This document shows, in pieces, positions 21,101 through 28,933 of a stretch of 64,000 nucleotides of DNA. The stretch is taken from the NCBI GenBank assembly GCA_963845265.1, contig CAWJRN010000010.1, positions 1 to 64,000 of the forward strand, in the 5' to 3' direction. The notes beneath the pieces were generated by a model that worked only from the letters and a program-made list of their open reading frames with translations, searched no databases and had not been told where the DNA came from. The position numbers and the translations under genes were made by a program. The stretch comes from DYRB01 sp963845265. Its GTDB lineage: Bacteria > Pseudomonadota > Gammaproteobacteria > Chromatiales > Chromatiaceae. Positions within the stretch are counted from its first letter, which is position 1. Each line of letters begins with the position of its first letter.

Positions 21101-21626
21101 CGAGGGCCGAGAAGGGGGCGGTGGTGGCGGCTGGGATGAGCGCCTGGCGGATTACCGCCAGTACTACCACTTCGACGTGCGCATGAGCGACGACAGGGAC
21201 GGCGGCGGCAACCCGGAGCTACTCTCCCGGCGGCTCGGCAAGGGGTCCGGGGGCGAGCACCAGTCCCCCTTCTACGTGGCCATCGGCGCCGCCCTGGCCG
21301 CCGCCTACCGGATCGAGCGGGACCAGGACGGCGCCTATCGGGGCGGCATGGCGCTCGCGGTGTTCGACGAGGCATTCTCCAAACTCGACCTCCAGAACAC
21401 GGTCAGCGCCCTGGGTTTCCTCGACGAGTTGGGGCTCCAGGTCCTGCTCGCCGCCCCGGATGAGAAATACGGCCAGATCGCCGAGCACGTGGACACCATC
21501 GTCAACGTCTACCGCGACGGCGGCAGCGTCCACATCGACGCCGAGTACATCAAGCCCGAGGCCCGCCGGGCCCTGGCCGGGGACAACCCGGTGGTACGAC
21601 CCGACGGCAACTCCGGTTCACGGTGA
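18143..21626 (+). CDS. jetC: Wadjet system ATPase JetC (MksB-like SMC protein; one frameshift)
   Basis: JetC is the SMC-like motor that extrudes DNA loops in Wadjet. The start gives MKRLVRLLMINWYRLEQASI, then Walker A GPNASGKSS (residues 30-38), long coiled coils, the ABC signature GSGGEHQSP near residue 1035 and Walker B ALAVFDEAFSKLD near 1075. Near 18908 (GAGGCGCAAAAGCCGCGAGG) the frame shifts by one base; deleting one A or C joins both halves into about 1160 residues, the normal JetC size. All catalytic motifs are intact. If the shift is real the ATPase is lost and the system is dead; if it is a sequencing error it is complete. Confidence 0.85.
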
Positions 21627-21633
21627 GCCCCCT

Positions 21634-22833
21634 GTGAGCCCCCCTGAGAGCGAGGTCGCCCGCGCCCTGCTGCTCAAGCTCCTGGCCCAGGTGGACAGGG
21701 GTGGACGGGACACCCTGCCCATCAAGGAGCGCTCCGCGCGTGGATATTTCGCGGTCCGCGACCTCGCCGGGCGCGATGCCATCCATGCCTACCTCGCCAA
21801 TGCCGAGGCCGACGGCGGGGTCGCGCTGGAGTGGGGCCGACGGGCCGCCGCACAGGACCTGCAACGCATCCGCATCAAGGACGCGGATCGGCTGGCCGCC
21901 TGGCTGGGCGTCCCCCGGGCATCGGCCCAGGCCGGTGCCGTTGAGCGCGACCTTGACCCGCTCCTGGCGCATGCCCCCGATTGGCTCCGGGACGCCTACG
22001 CCGAGGCCCTGGGGCATTGGCGGCTGGGCGGCGTCGCCTTCCGCGTGCCTGCCGCGGACGGCGCCTCAGCCATCAGGCTGTTCCGGGTGGCCCGCGCTGT
22101 CGCCTTGGGGGAACAGCAGGGACTCGACCTGCGCCGCTTCAGCGTCAGACTACTGGGGGACTCCAAGGCCGTGGAGTCCATGCTGGGACGATTGGGCGGA
22201 CTACTGCGCCGCAATCCCGAGTGGTCCCAATGGGAGGACGATGCGGAGCTGTTCCAGGGCTTGGGGCTGGAGAAGTTCCCGCCGCCCCTGTACATCAAGG
22301 GGCCGCTGGCCCTGGACTATGGCGGTACCCAGTGGGACCTCACGCCCCTGCGTCCCTATGTCGCCCTGTCCCCGGAGGCGGTGGCCGACATCCGACCGAC
22401 GACCCCAGTCCCCTACCTGCTCACCATCGAGAACCTGGCCAGCTTCCAACGCCAGGTCCGAGAGGTCCAGGACTCTGGCGTGGTGATCTATACCGCCGGC
22501 TTCCCCGCCCCAGCGCTCGTGCAGGTACTCGAGGAACTGGACCGGCACCTACCCGGTAGCTGCCCCTTCTACCACTGGGGGGACCGCGATGTCGGCGGGC
22601 TGCGCATCTACGCCAAGGTCTTGGCCGCCTGCCCCGCCCATACCGTCCAGCCACACCTCATGGCAGCCCCGGACCCAGGCCAGGGCGGTTGGACCGATGA
22701 AGAGCGCCGGTCCCTGGGGCAACTGATCTCCAAAGGAGGACCGGCCGGCCGTTTGGCCCAGGAGTGGATCGCCCGTGGACAGGGGCCACTGGAGCAAGAG
22801 GCCGTGGATCCGGTGAGCCCCGCGGGGGAGTGA
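21634..22833 (+). CDS. jetD: Wadjet nuclease JetD (MksG-like, Toprim)
   Basis: The 399-residue protein has the JetD layout of a helical N-terminal arm (DUF3322 type) and a C-terminal Toprim domain (DUF2220 type). The Toprim metal-binding residues are present: Glu266 in LLTIENLASFQ and the DxD pair Asp317/Asp319 in YHWGDRDVGGLRI. JetD cleaves the circular plasmid after loop extrusion. The start is a GTG at 21634, 8 bases after the jetC stop, in a G-rich context; no better ATG exists in frame nearby. It is the last gene of the operon. Confidence 0.86.
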   Translation: MSPPESEVARALLLKLLAQVDRGGRDTLPIKERSARGYFAVRDLAGRDAIHAYLANAEADGGVALEWGRRAAAQDLQRIRIKDADRLAAWLGVPRASAQAGAVERDLDPLLAHAPDWLRDAYAEALGHWRLGGVAFRVPAADGASAIRLFRVARAVALGEQQGLDLRRFSVRLLGDSKAVESMLGRLGGLLRRNPEWSQWEDDAELFQGLGLEKFPPPLYIKGPLALDYGGTQWDLTPLRPYVALSPEAVADIRPTTPVPYLLTIENLASFQRQVREVQDSGVVIYTAGFPAPALVQVLEELDRHLPGSCPFYHWGDRDVGGLRIYAKVLAACPAHTVQPHLMAAPDPGQGGWTDEERRSLGQLISKGGPAGRLAQEWIARGQGPLEQEAVDPVSPAGE

Positions 22834-23101
22834 TGCGACGGAGATCGCCGCGGCTGGTGAGGCTCGCCTGTTAGCGGCCCCGAGGACAGACGAGCGCCGG
22901 CCAGAGACCGGTGCTCCCAGCGGGGATACGCGTCGGTTCCCTTTTCGCTCTCGTTCCACCGCTCCTGCCGTGGAACAAAACGGCGGGCGCTCTGCGCCGC
23001 GGCCGCCTCAGGGCGCAGAGCGCCAGAGGCGAGTAGTTACACGGCCGAGCGGTGTACCCAGTAGTGGACACGCAGGACGCTGACGGGCAGTGAGGGGCCG
23101 T
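22834..23101. other. intergenic region downstream of the Wadjet operon
   Basis: No gene is seen. Most of the region is taken up by copy 1 of a dispersed repeat (22949-23056), which lies in the opposite orientation to copies 2 and 3. Confidence 0.5.
22949..23056 (-). repeat. dispersed repeat copy 1 (inverted orientation)
   Basis: Read on the minus strand the element runs from TACACCGCTCGGCCGTGTAA through GGCGCTCTGCGCC and CGGCGCAGAGCGCC to GCAGGAGCGGTGGAACGAG. The two CGCTCTGCGCC/GGCGCAGAGCG blocks are mutually complementary and form a stem. Copies 2 (23726-23830) and 3 (25797-25909) share the block order and wording. Confidence 0.65.
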
Positions 23102-23488
23102 CTATTTGCCCTTGAGCAGGTCCGCCAGGGCGCCGAAGGGATTGTGGGTGGCCTCCGGCTTGGCCTTGGTCGCCAGGGACTGACCGCCGGCGGCCAAGTG
23201 ATCCTCTAATCGGCTGTGCTCGTTATCGTGGCAGTAGAGACAGAGCAGCTCCCAATTGCTGCCGTCCGGGGGGTTGTTGTCGTGGTTGTGGTCGCGGTGG
23301 TGGACGGTCAGCTCACGCAGATTGGCGTAGGTGAAGGTCCGGGCGCAACGTCCGCAGACCCAGGGATAGAGCTTGAGGGCACGCTCGCGGTAACCGAGTT
23401 CGCGCTCCTCCCGGCCGCGCCGCGCCGCGGCCACCACCGCGTCGAGTCGCTCGTCTGAGGTACCTGGTTTCTGAGGCTTGCCGACCAT
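23102..23488 (-). CDS. YajD-type HNH nuclease
   Basis: The 128-residue protein has the HNH fold in the YajD arrangement: a zinc-knuckle CGRCARTF (Cys pair), the core LTVHHRDHNHDNNPPDGSNW containing the catalytic His pair, and LLCLYCHDNEHSR with the second Cys and the last His. YajD homologues are widespread HNH proteins of uncertain substrate. It lies just downstream of the Wadjet operon but on the opposite strand and between repeats, so a shared defence role is possible but not shown. Confidence 0.82.
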   Translation of the reverse strand: MVGKPQKPGTSDERLDAVVAAARRGREERELGYRERALKLYPWVCGRCARTFTYANLRELTVHHRDHNHDNNPPDGSNWELLCLYCHDNEHSRLEDHLAAGGQSLATKAKPEATHNPFGALADLLKGK

Positions 23489-23725
23489 GTCTTAGCCCTG
23501 TTTAGGTTGGAACGGATTAGCGTCAGTTTAACCAAAGCACCCGGGCATGGGCAGTAACCGGGTTACGCCGCTCTGAGACTGCGACAGAATTCTTCGTAGT
23601 TGGTAGAGGTACAAAACCCAGCGCTTGGCATGCCGTAACCCGTTGATTGCTGGGTTTCGCAAGCACAACCCAACCTACTGTGTCGGCCTGATAAGGCGGT
23701 TTAGCCGATACTTGCCCGTTCTCTA

Positions 23726-23830
23726 TGCGGTGTAACCAACCGCCACCGACGCTCTGCGCCCCGGGGAGGCCACGGCGTAGAGCGCCTGTCGATACGTTCC
23801 ACCGTAGGAGCGGTGCAACGAGCGGAAACT
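23726..23830 (+). repeat. dispersed repeat copy 2
   Basis: This copy begins GGTGTAACCAACCGCC and contains CGCTCTGCGCCCCGGGGAGG, GCGTAGAGCGCCTGTCG and CGTTCCACCGTAGGAGCGGT. It matches copy 3 at most positions. Its right end lies directly against the start of the truncated regulator gene. Confidence 0.65.
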
Positions 23831-23840
23831 CATCGACCGC

Positions 23841-24587
23841 TGGATGCTCGAGTCCAGTCACGGTGGGCTGCTCGCCGACCGTCTGCTTATCGCCGGTAGC
23901 GACGACCCCCTGCTCTATCGGGTGGCGCTCAACGTCGCCCGCGACACCGGCGCCCGCGGCCTGGTGAGCTACACGCCGACCGGGACCCGCCTGGGGCTCG
24001 ACCTCCTGCAAGGCCATCGCGTCGATGCCTGTGGTCTACATTGGGGGCCGAGCAACGAGAGCCACCTGCGGCACCCGGCACTCCTGAGCCAGTACAGCGG
24101 TCACCGCCGCTGGGGGCTGATCCGCGCCTTTCGCCGGGAGCAGGGCCTGATCGTCAGCCCGGACCTGGTCGGCCCCGGGACCTCCGCGGAGGGACTACTG
24201 AAGGGCCTCCTGCGTTGGGCCATGCGCCAGGAGGGGGCCGGGGCCACGCGCTTCTTCCTGGAGACCCTGGCCCACTATGGCGTGGCCGCCGAATCCTTGA
24301 ACCGCGCCGCGACGGCCCTCGCGGAACGGGATGCCGCCGCCTGCATCTCCCTCGGCCTTGCGGACATCGCCCCTGGTGCCCGGGGGGCCGCGGCGGAGAA
24401 CGGTCTGGCCTTCGTCGGTACCGGCTGGGAGTCCTTCGACCTGGTGCTGGAGCGGGGCATCTATTTCCGGAAGTTGTTCCAGGACCTCGTCGCCCGTATC
24501 CAGGACGCGGAGACCGCCCGCCTGGCCCAACTGCTGGGCGCCTACGACCTGACGGATGCAGGTAGGCTGGTGTGGGGGCAGGACTGA
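23841..24587 (+). pseudogene. substrate-binding-like regulator fragment, N-terminus missing
   Basis: The open frame (first ATG at 23844) encodes a PBP-like ligand domain as found at the C-terminal end of helix-turn-helix molybdate-type regulators: LLIAGSDDPLLYRVALNVAR, SYTPTGTRLGLDLLQGHRVD, SLGLADIAPGARGAAAENGL. The usual N-terminal DNA-binding part is absent; upstream the sequence reads directly into repeat copy 2. The frame from the repeat junction (ERKLIDRWMLESSHGGLLAD) is in phase, so the repeat probably replaced the head of the gene. A ligand-binding domain without its DNA-binding partner would not act as a repressor. An intact short stand-alone protein cannot be excluded. Confidence 0.6.
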
Positions 24588-25102
24588 GATCTTGGGTGGC
24601 CGCGGCTGGCTCTGCTGTGCTTTGACCGATCTGTCTCAGAGGGTAGACCCTGGACCGATGTTGCCGAGGAGAGCAAGATTCGGTGCGGGTCGCGCCTTGG
24701 CCAGGAGACGGTTGTTACCACCCTACGGGACGTGGGCCGCGAGGCGGGGCTAGCCGGGGCCGAGACTGGAGCCGGTGCCGGGATCGGTGCGTCTCGTGGG
24801 CGACTAGGTGATGGAGCCACTGAACCCGCTTGTAGCACTATGCCAAAATGTTACGACATCCGCCAACCACAGCCTTCCAATCGGACGGCTTTCGGCGGCA
24901 GCGCGGCTATCAGCAAACGTTGAGCGGTTCCATGAGGTACGAAGAACACTACACCAGTGTCTTGCGCGGATACTGGAAGAACCCATAAATACTCGACTGT
25001 TTTTCTGGGTTTCTGCCGTCTATAGTTGCCGCACTGACTTCATATCTTATGCGGTCATCAAACGGGAATGATCTGGAAGCAGATTAAGCAAAGGAGACCA
25101 AC
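24588..25102. other. intergenic region without a supported gene
   Basis: About 515 bases have no convincing gene on either strand. The last 130 bases are clearly less GC-rich than the rest and should hold the promoter of the cupin gene; AAAGGAGA at 25089-25096 is its ribosome binding site. Confidence 0.45.
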
Positions 25103-25570
25103 ATGAGACGCGTAACCCCTACCTTGGTTACATGTGGTGCATTACTGCTCGCGTCCGCCCCGAGCGCGGCAGAAATCCCCGAGAGTGCAATAACGCTGAC
25201 TGCCGAACAGATGAAGTGGGAAGACAATCCCCGCGTTCCGGGCTTGGGCGTGGCGAGGCTCATCAGCAGCGGCAAGGAGGCTGGACCCTATGTTTATAGG
25301 GTGAAGTTTCCGAAAGGGCGCATCGTGCAAGCGCATAGCCATCCTGACGACCGTACCTACACAGTCATTTCTGGAACCTGGTATGTCGGATGGGGTGAGA
25401 CCTATGACGAATCCAAACTCACAGCCCTACCCGTGGGTGGTTTTTATACCGAACCGGCCGGAATAGCGCACTTCGTCGCAACGCCGGACGGCGAGGCAAT
25501 CGTCCAGGTCACCGGCATGGGACCCACCAAGGTCGATTACGTAGACCCCGCGCACGCACCGAAAAAATAG
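25103..25570 (+). CDS. secreted cupin-domain protein
   Basis: The 155-residue protein has a signal peptide (cleaved near SAA, residue 23) and a single cupin barrel: VKFPKGRIVQAHSHPDDRTY carries the first metal motif (His, His, Asp) and GGFYTEPAGIAHFVATPDGE the second, with its His. Such small periplasmic cupins often bind a metal and may act as dioxygenase-like or binding proteins; the substrate is unknown. A strong AAAGGAGA site precedes the ATG at 25103. Codon use and GC are somewhat lower than in neighbours, which suits an accessory region. Confidence 0.75.
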   Translation: MRRVTPTLVTCGALLLASAPSAAEIPESAITLTAEQMKWEDNPRVPGLGVARLISSGKEAGPYVYRVKFPKGRIVQAHSHPDDRTYTVISGTWYVGWGETYDESKLTALPVGGFYTEPAGIAHFVATPDGEAIVQVTGMGPTKVDYVDPAHAPKK

Positions 25571-25671
25571 GCGATATACCTCAACCCTCGTCGGCGATAC
25601 CTTGCTGCCGAGGCGGGCGGTTTTTCTGGCCTGAAGTGGGCCGCCATATGCGCTCAGGATGTCTCATACAT

Positions 25672-25699
25672 GTCGCTATGTGGAGCTCTACATAGCGAC
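25672..25699. repeat. perfect inverted repeat, 10-bp stem
   Basis: GTCGCTATGT and ACATAGCGAC are exact reverse complements separated by 8 bases (GGAGCTCT). No T-run follows on either strand, so it is not a standard terminator. It could be an operator or a fragment of a mobile element end. Confidence 0.5.
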
Positions 25700-25796
25700 C
25701 AAACGCAGCTCTAGAAGTCGTGCAGCGGAGCGGCAGCAACCAAGTCCACACCATACACATCGGTGATCGCCGAGCCGGTGCAGCCGACCGATTCAC

Positions 25797-25909
25797 TGGT
25801 TACAACGCTCGGCGGTGTAACCATGCTCCGGCGCGCTGCGCCGTGGGGAGGCTGCGGCGCAGAGCGCCTGCCGTTCCGTTCCACCGCAGGAGCGGTGGCA
25901 CGAGTTGGA
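25797..25909 (+). repeat. dispersed repeat copy 3
   Basis: The copy contains GGCGGTGTAACCATGC, GCGCGCTGCGCCGTGGGGAG, CGGCGCAGAGCGCCTGCCG and GTTCCACCGCAGGAGCGGTG. It is in the same orientation as copy 2, about 2 kb away. Confidence 0.65.
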
Positions 25910-25941
25910 TGTTGGGCGTCCTAGGCGGGACACGGATGCAT

Positions 25942-25980
25942 CCCGGCGAAGGCGCCCCCATACTGAGGCCCTTCGCCGGG
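25942..25980 (+). promoter_or_regulatory. leader hairpin upstream of the cytochrome c gene
   Basis: CCCGGCGAAGG (25942-25952) and CCTTCGCCGGG (25970-25980) are exact reverse complements with a 17-base loop. The hairpin lies 31 bases before the ATG of the cytochrome gene, so it would be in the 5-prime leader of its mRNA or mark the end of transcription from upstream. No T-run follows. Confidence 0.45.
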
Positions 25981-26011
25981 GCATCCCGGTCATAACTGAA
26001 CAGGAGCCACC

Positions 26012-26434
26012 ATGCGCCGATCCATCCCCCTCCTCGCCATGACCCTGACGACCACACTAGGCTTGGGCCTGGCGGCCTGCGGCAGGTCCCAGGACCCGGC
26101 CGTAGCCGGACCCAAGATGCCCGAACTGGCGGGTGAACAGCTCCAGCAAGGCCGCGAGATCTGGCTGGGCACTTGCCGCGCCTGCCACCTCTTGGGGGTG
26201 GCCGGGGCACCGGCGGTGACCAATTTTGCGGAGTGGGACAAACGCATCCCCAAGGGCAAGCAGGCCCTCTACCAGAGTGCCTTGAACGGCATCCAAGGAC
26301 CGGACGGCAAGTTCCGCATGCCCCCCCATGGGGGCAATTCACGCCTGTCCGACGATCAGGTGCGCCTCGCCGTGGACTATAAGTTGGCAGCCGTCCAAGC
26401 GCTCCAGGCAGGGGCACTGAAAGCCACGCCGTGA
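26012..26434 (+). CDS. monoheme c-type cytochrome, lipoprotein-like
   Basis: The 140-residue protein has one heme-binding motif, CRACH (Cys55-His59), and a likely axial Met in KFRMPPHGG. It has a signal peptide with a lipobox-like LAAC end, so it may be anchored to a membrane. The layout resembles small cytochromes c5 that shuttle electrons in the periplasm. CAGGAG just before the ATG is the ribosome binding site. The neighbours do not show an enzyme partner. Confidence 0.8.
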   Translation: MRRSIPLLAMTLTTTLGLGLAACGRSQDPAVAGPKMPELAGEQLQQGREIWLGTCRACHLLGVAGAPAVTNFAEWDKRIPKGKQALYQSALNGIQGPDGKFRMPPHGGNSRLSDDQVRLAVDYKLAAVQALQAGALKATP

Positions 26435-26509
26435 CCATGCATGACCCTTGTGTCGCGGCGGAAGATGAAGCCACCAGCTGGTGTTGCGAAGGCTTGCCTG
26501 ACCTCAGCG

Positions 26510-27001
26510 CTATCGAGCCGCCCTGACGACAGCCCCGGTGGGGGCATCCTTCCACCAGTCCCGGTGCCGGAACTCGCCCCCGTCCCTGGCCATGGGGCGG
26601 TAGTCGCCATGCTGGACGAAGCCCCAGCCCTTGACCCGCGGGCCGTGCATGAACAGGGTCCAAGCAGGTCTGCCCTCTCGCAGCACCACCCGATGAAAAT
26701 CAGTGCCGCGTAAGCGATTGATGCGCCATGGCCGCAGGGTCCGGGTGACGGTCCGATCCGGGTCGTCGGCAACGGGGCGCATCTCGTCGTAACCCCCGGT
26801 CAGCACCAGGCTCACCGCCCGGTCCCAGGGGTGGTCGTGCAGACCGCGGTCCGGGTCGGAGTCGACGAACCGGTGCAGGTAGGCATGCCAACCGAAGGCG
26901 CCGAAGAGGTAGTAGCGCTCCAGGTAGGGCTCGCCATGCTCGCCGTCGATGAGACGACAGGGGAGCCGGGCGGTGATGGCAAAGAGCAGGCGTTGGATCA
27001 C
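26510..27001 (-). CDS. conserved cupin-like protein of unknown function
   Basis: The 163-residue protein has a cupin-like core: FDRG-type LHDHPWDRAVSLVLTGGYDE with closely spaced His, Asp and His, then FHRVVL and WTLFMHGPRVKGWGFV. Proteins with the phrase LHDHPWDRAVSLVL are common as unnamed conserved hypotheticals in proteobacteria and phage-like contexts. No signal peptide is present. The start at 27001 is followed by a hydrophobic-basic N-terminus (MIQRLLFAITARLPCRLID). Function is not assigned. Confidence 0.7.
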   Translation of the reverse strand: MIQRLLFAITARLPCRLIDGEHGEPYLERYYLFGAFGWHAYLHRFVDSDPDRGLHDHPWDRAVSLVLTGGYDEMRPVADDPDRTVTRTLRPWRINRLRGTDFHRVVLREGRPAWTLFMHGPRVKGWGFVQHGDYRPMARDGGEFRHRDWWKDAPTGAVVRAAR

Positions 27002-27403
27002 AGATAAGGGCCTCTATCGGTACTGTCATTGGGGCCTGAGTCTGGGGGCTGCCAGGCTCAAGAGCTGAGCCTGGCAGCGTCCGAATCCATAACTCCAAAT
27101 CCGGCAATTGGCCGCAAATGAACGCAAATGCACCGGGGCGATGACGCATAGCTCGCGCCCTGGTGTCGGGTGATGTACATGCAGGATGCAGCGAACTTCT
27201 TAGTGACGATTCAAGAACAACCGGTACATCTTCTTGGAACTACGAAACACGCGAAAAACGCGAAAAGGCTCAATATACGCAGGAACGTTTGCTGTTTTTT
27301 CGCGACTTTCGTGTATTTCGTAGTTTCTTGTCGTCCACACGCTTGTTTCGGTTGTTTCTGAGCCGTTCCTTATTCGCGTTCATTTGCGGACGAACTGCTC
27401 TTT
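27002..27403. other. intergenic region made of nested inverted repeats
   Basis: No gene is seen in about 400 bases. GGCCGCAAATGAACGCAAAT at 27111-27130 faces TTCGCGTTCATTTGCGGAC at 27372-27390, and between them lies palindromic repeat copy 2 (27237-27335). Confidence 0.5.
27237..27335. repeat. palindromic repeat, copy 2 (CTACGAAACACGCGAAA type)
   Basis: The left arm AACTACGAAACACGCGAAAA and the right arm TTTCGTGTATTTCGTAGTTT are near-perfect reverse complements around an inner pair ACGCGAAAA/TTTTCGCGA. It is the same element as copy 1 at 3228-3313, with more intact ends. Confidence 0.65.
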
Positions 27404-28312
27404 CTACGATAAAGGCTCGACCCGATACTCCGAGGTCAGCTCGTAGGCCCCGCCCGGGGCGATGGTCGCAGTATCGCTCGCGGCGTTGGTGGTCTCCACG
27501 CAGAGCATCTGGCGATATCCATCGGGACCCATGTCGCCGAACTTGGCGCCAGTCTCGGCCCAGGGATTCCAGACCACGTAGCTGGCGCTGCCGGATTTGT
27601 CGATCAGGATGCGCCGGCCGAGGGACTCGTCGCGGATGGCCACGGACCCAGGGCAACCGAGATAGATGCGGTTGACCTCCTGGTCGATGCCGATGGGGCC
27701 ATCCTGAATGATACGGGGGTCGCCGCTCACGACCTTGTCGATGTACTCCGTCCCCTCCAGACCCTCCACCTGCACCGCGGCGATGTCGCCCACATGGAAA
27801 TAGGTGTGCAGGGCCTGGGTGATGGCGATGGTCTCACCCCCGGTATTGCGGGTGGTCAGCACCAGGCGCAGGGTCTTCCCTAGGACCACCGTCAGGGTCA
27901 GGTCGGCACTATGGGGCCAGAGGGCCTGCTGCTCCACGCCTGGGGTGAATCCGAAGACGATCCGCGTGCCCTCCGGGGTGGAAGCGGTCTCGCGCACCTC
28001 CCAGTCCAGATTACGGGCGAAACCGTGGGCCGGTTTGGCCGCGTCTTGCGCATGGGCCCCGAACCAGGGCCAGCAGACCGGTATGCCGCCGCGCAGGGAC
28101 TTGGTGGCCGTGAAGCGGGCGTCGCTGGACAACCACACCACCGGGGCCTGACCCGTCGGTGCCCAGGTGAGCACCTGGGCACCCTGGCAGGCGATGGACC
28201 CGCTCCCCTGGGCGTTGGTCACCTGGGCCACCAGGGCGCCGTGATCCGCCACCTTGAATGCAACCTCACCGGCGATGGCGAGGCGTTGGTTGAGGTCTGC
28301 CGCTGCGAGCAT
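27404..28312 (-). CDS. D-hexose-6-phosphate mutarotase (aldose 1-epimerase family)
   Basis: The 302-residue protein matches the YeaD-like glucose-6-phosphate 1-epimerase family: LRGGIPVCWPWFGAH (about residues 79-93), HGFARNLDWEV with the catalytic His, ITQALHTYFHVGDI with the second His, and the Glu region MLCVETTNAA. It interconverts alpha and beta anomers of hexose 6-phosphates. The ATG at 28312 gives the usual N-terminus MLAAADLNQRL. It stands alone, convergent with nothing, after the Gly-rich gene on the same strand. Confidence 0.87.
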   Translation of the reverse strand: MLAAADLNQRLAIAGEVAFKVADHGALVAQVTNAQGSGSIACQGAQVLTWAPTGQAPVVWLSSDARFTATKSLRGGIPVCWPWFGAHAQDAAKPAHGFARNLDWEVRETASTPEGTRIVFGFTPGVEQQALWPHSADLTLTVVLGKTLRLVLTTRNTGGETIAITQALHTYFHVGDIAAVQVEGLEGTEYIDKVVSGDPRIIQDGPIGIDQEVNRIYLGCPGSVAIRDESLGRRILIDKSGSASYVVWNPWAETGAKFGDMGPDGYRQMLCVETTNAASDTATIAPGGAYELTSEYRVEPLS

Positions 28313-28473
28313 GGTACTGACTCCTTGGGGTTGCGAAGGGGCGCCTATCCTAGCCCAGAAACCGACACGGCGGCAGGGTTGCAGCGTGACCCCGGCACAC
28401 CCTGGCCTGCAAGCCATCGACCGCAGATACACAAACCCTGCGCGCAACCAGCCCCAGGGTCACCGCCCCCCCC

Positions 28474-28917
28474 TCAGCGCCTGGAACTGCCAGACGCAGG
28501 GCCTTGGCGCCGTGAGGACCGATCCAGCTCGGGTATCTGCAAGGCATCATTGCCGCGTATCTCGTCCCATCCTCCGCCTTGACCGGCCTTGGGATCGTAA
28601 CCCCGACCCTCGCCGCACCGGCCATAGCCAGGGTACCCCCTGTGGCCGCGATAGCCGTCGTAGCCGTAATTGGGTCCCCGCCCGCCACCTCGACCCCAAT
28701 CGCCGCCCCGGGAATGACCCCCGTCGCGGTAACCGCCGCCCCGGCCGTAGTCGGGGCAACCCGCTGGTCCGCAGGGTCCAGAACTCACCGAGGGCGTGAC
28801 CCCAAAGTTGGGGCGGGAGCTGCCGCCGCCCGGTTGGCCGGCCGACGCAGCCCCGGAGGCAAGCAGCACCGAGAGTGCCAAGACACCGCTGAGCGCAATC
28901 CGAGTACCTTTACACAT
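28474..28917 (-). CDS. secreted glycine-rich protein of unknown function
   Basis: From the ATG at 28917 the product has 147 residues: a signal peptide (about residues 1-25, ending SGAASA) and then a low-complexity region of Gly, Tyr, Arg and Asp (GYDGYRGHRGYPGYG and similar). It includes a small Cys cluster (SGPCGPAGCP). AGGACAGAGCG precedes the start. The gene follows the RND permease gene by 17 bases on the same strand and may belong to that operon. No named family is recognised. Confidence 0.6.
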   Translation of the reverse strand: MCKGTRIALSGVLALSVLLASGAASAGQPGGGSSRPNFGVTPSVSSGPCGPAGCPDYGRGGGYRDGGHSRGGDWGRGGGRGPNYGYDGYRGHRGYPGYGRCGEGRGYDPKAGQGGGWDEIRGNDALQIPELDRSSRRQGPASGSSRR

Positions 28918-28933
28918 CGCTCTGTCCTCCCCC

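Larger units (their letters stand above)
25571..26011. other. intergenic region with a hairpin and repeat copy 3
   Basis: No gene is supported. The region holds a perfect 10-bp-stem hairpin at 25672-25699, dispersed repeat copy 3 at 25797-25909, and a leader hairpin at 25942-25980, all described separately. Confidence 0.5.

Noticed and set aside
24808..25071. 87-codon frame before the cupin gene
   Set aside because: No ribosome site, no family, and it runs into the lower-GC promoter region.
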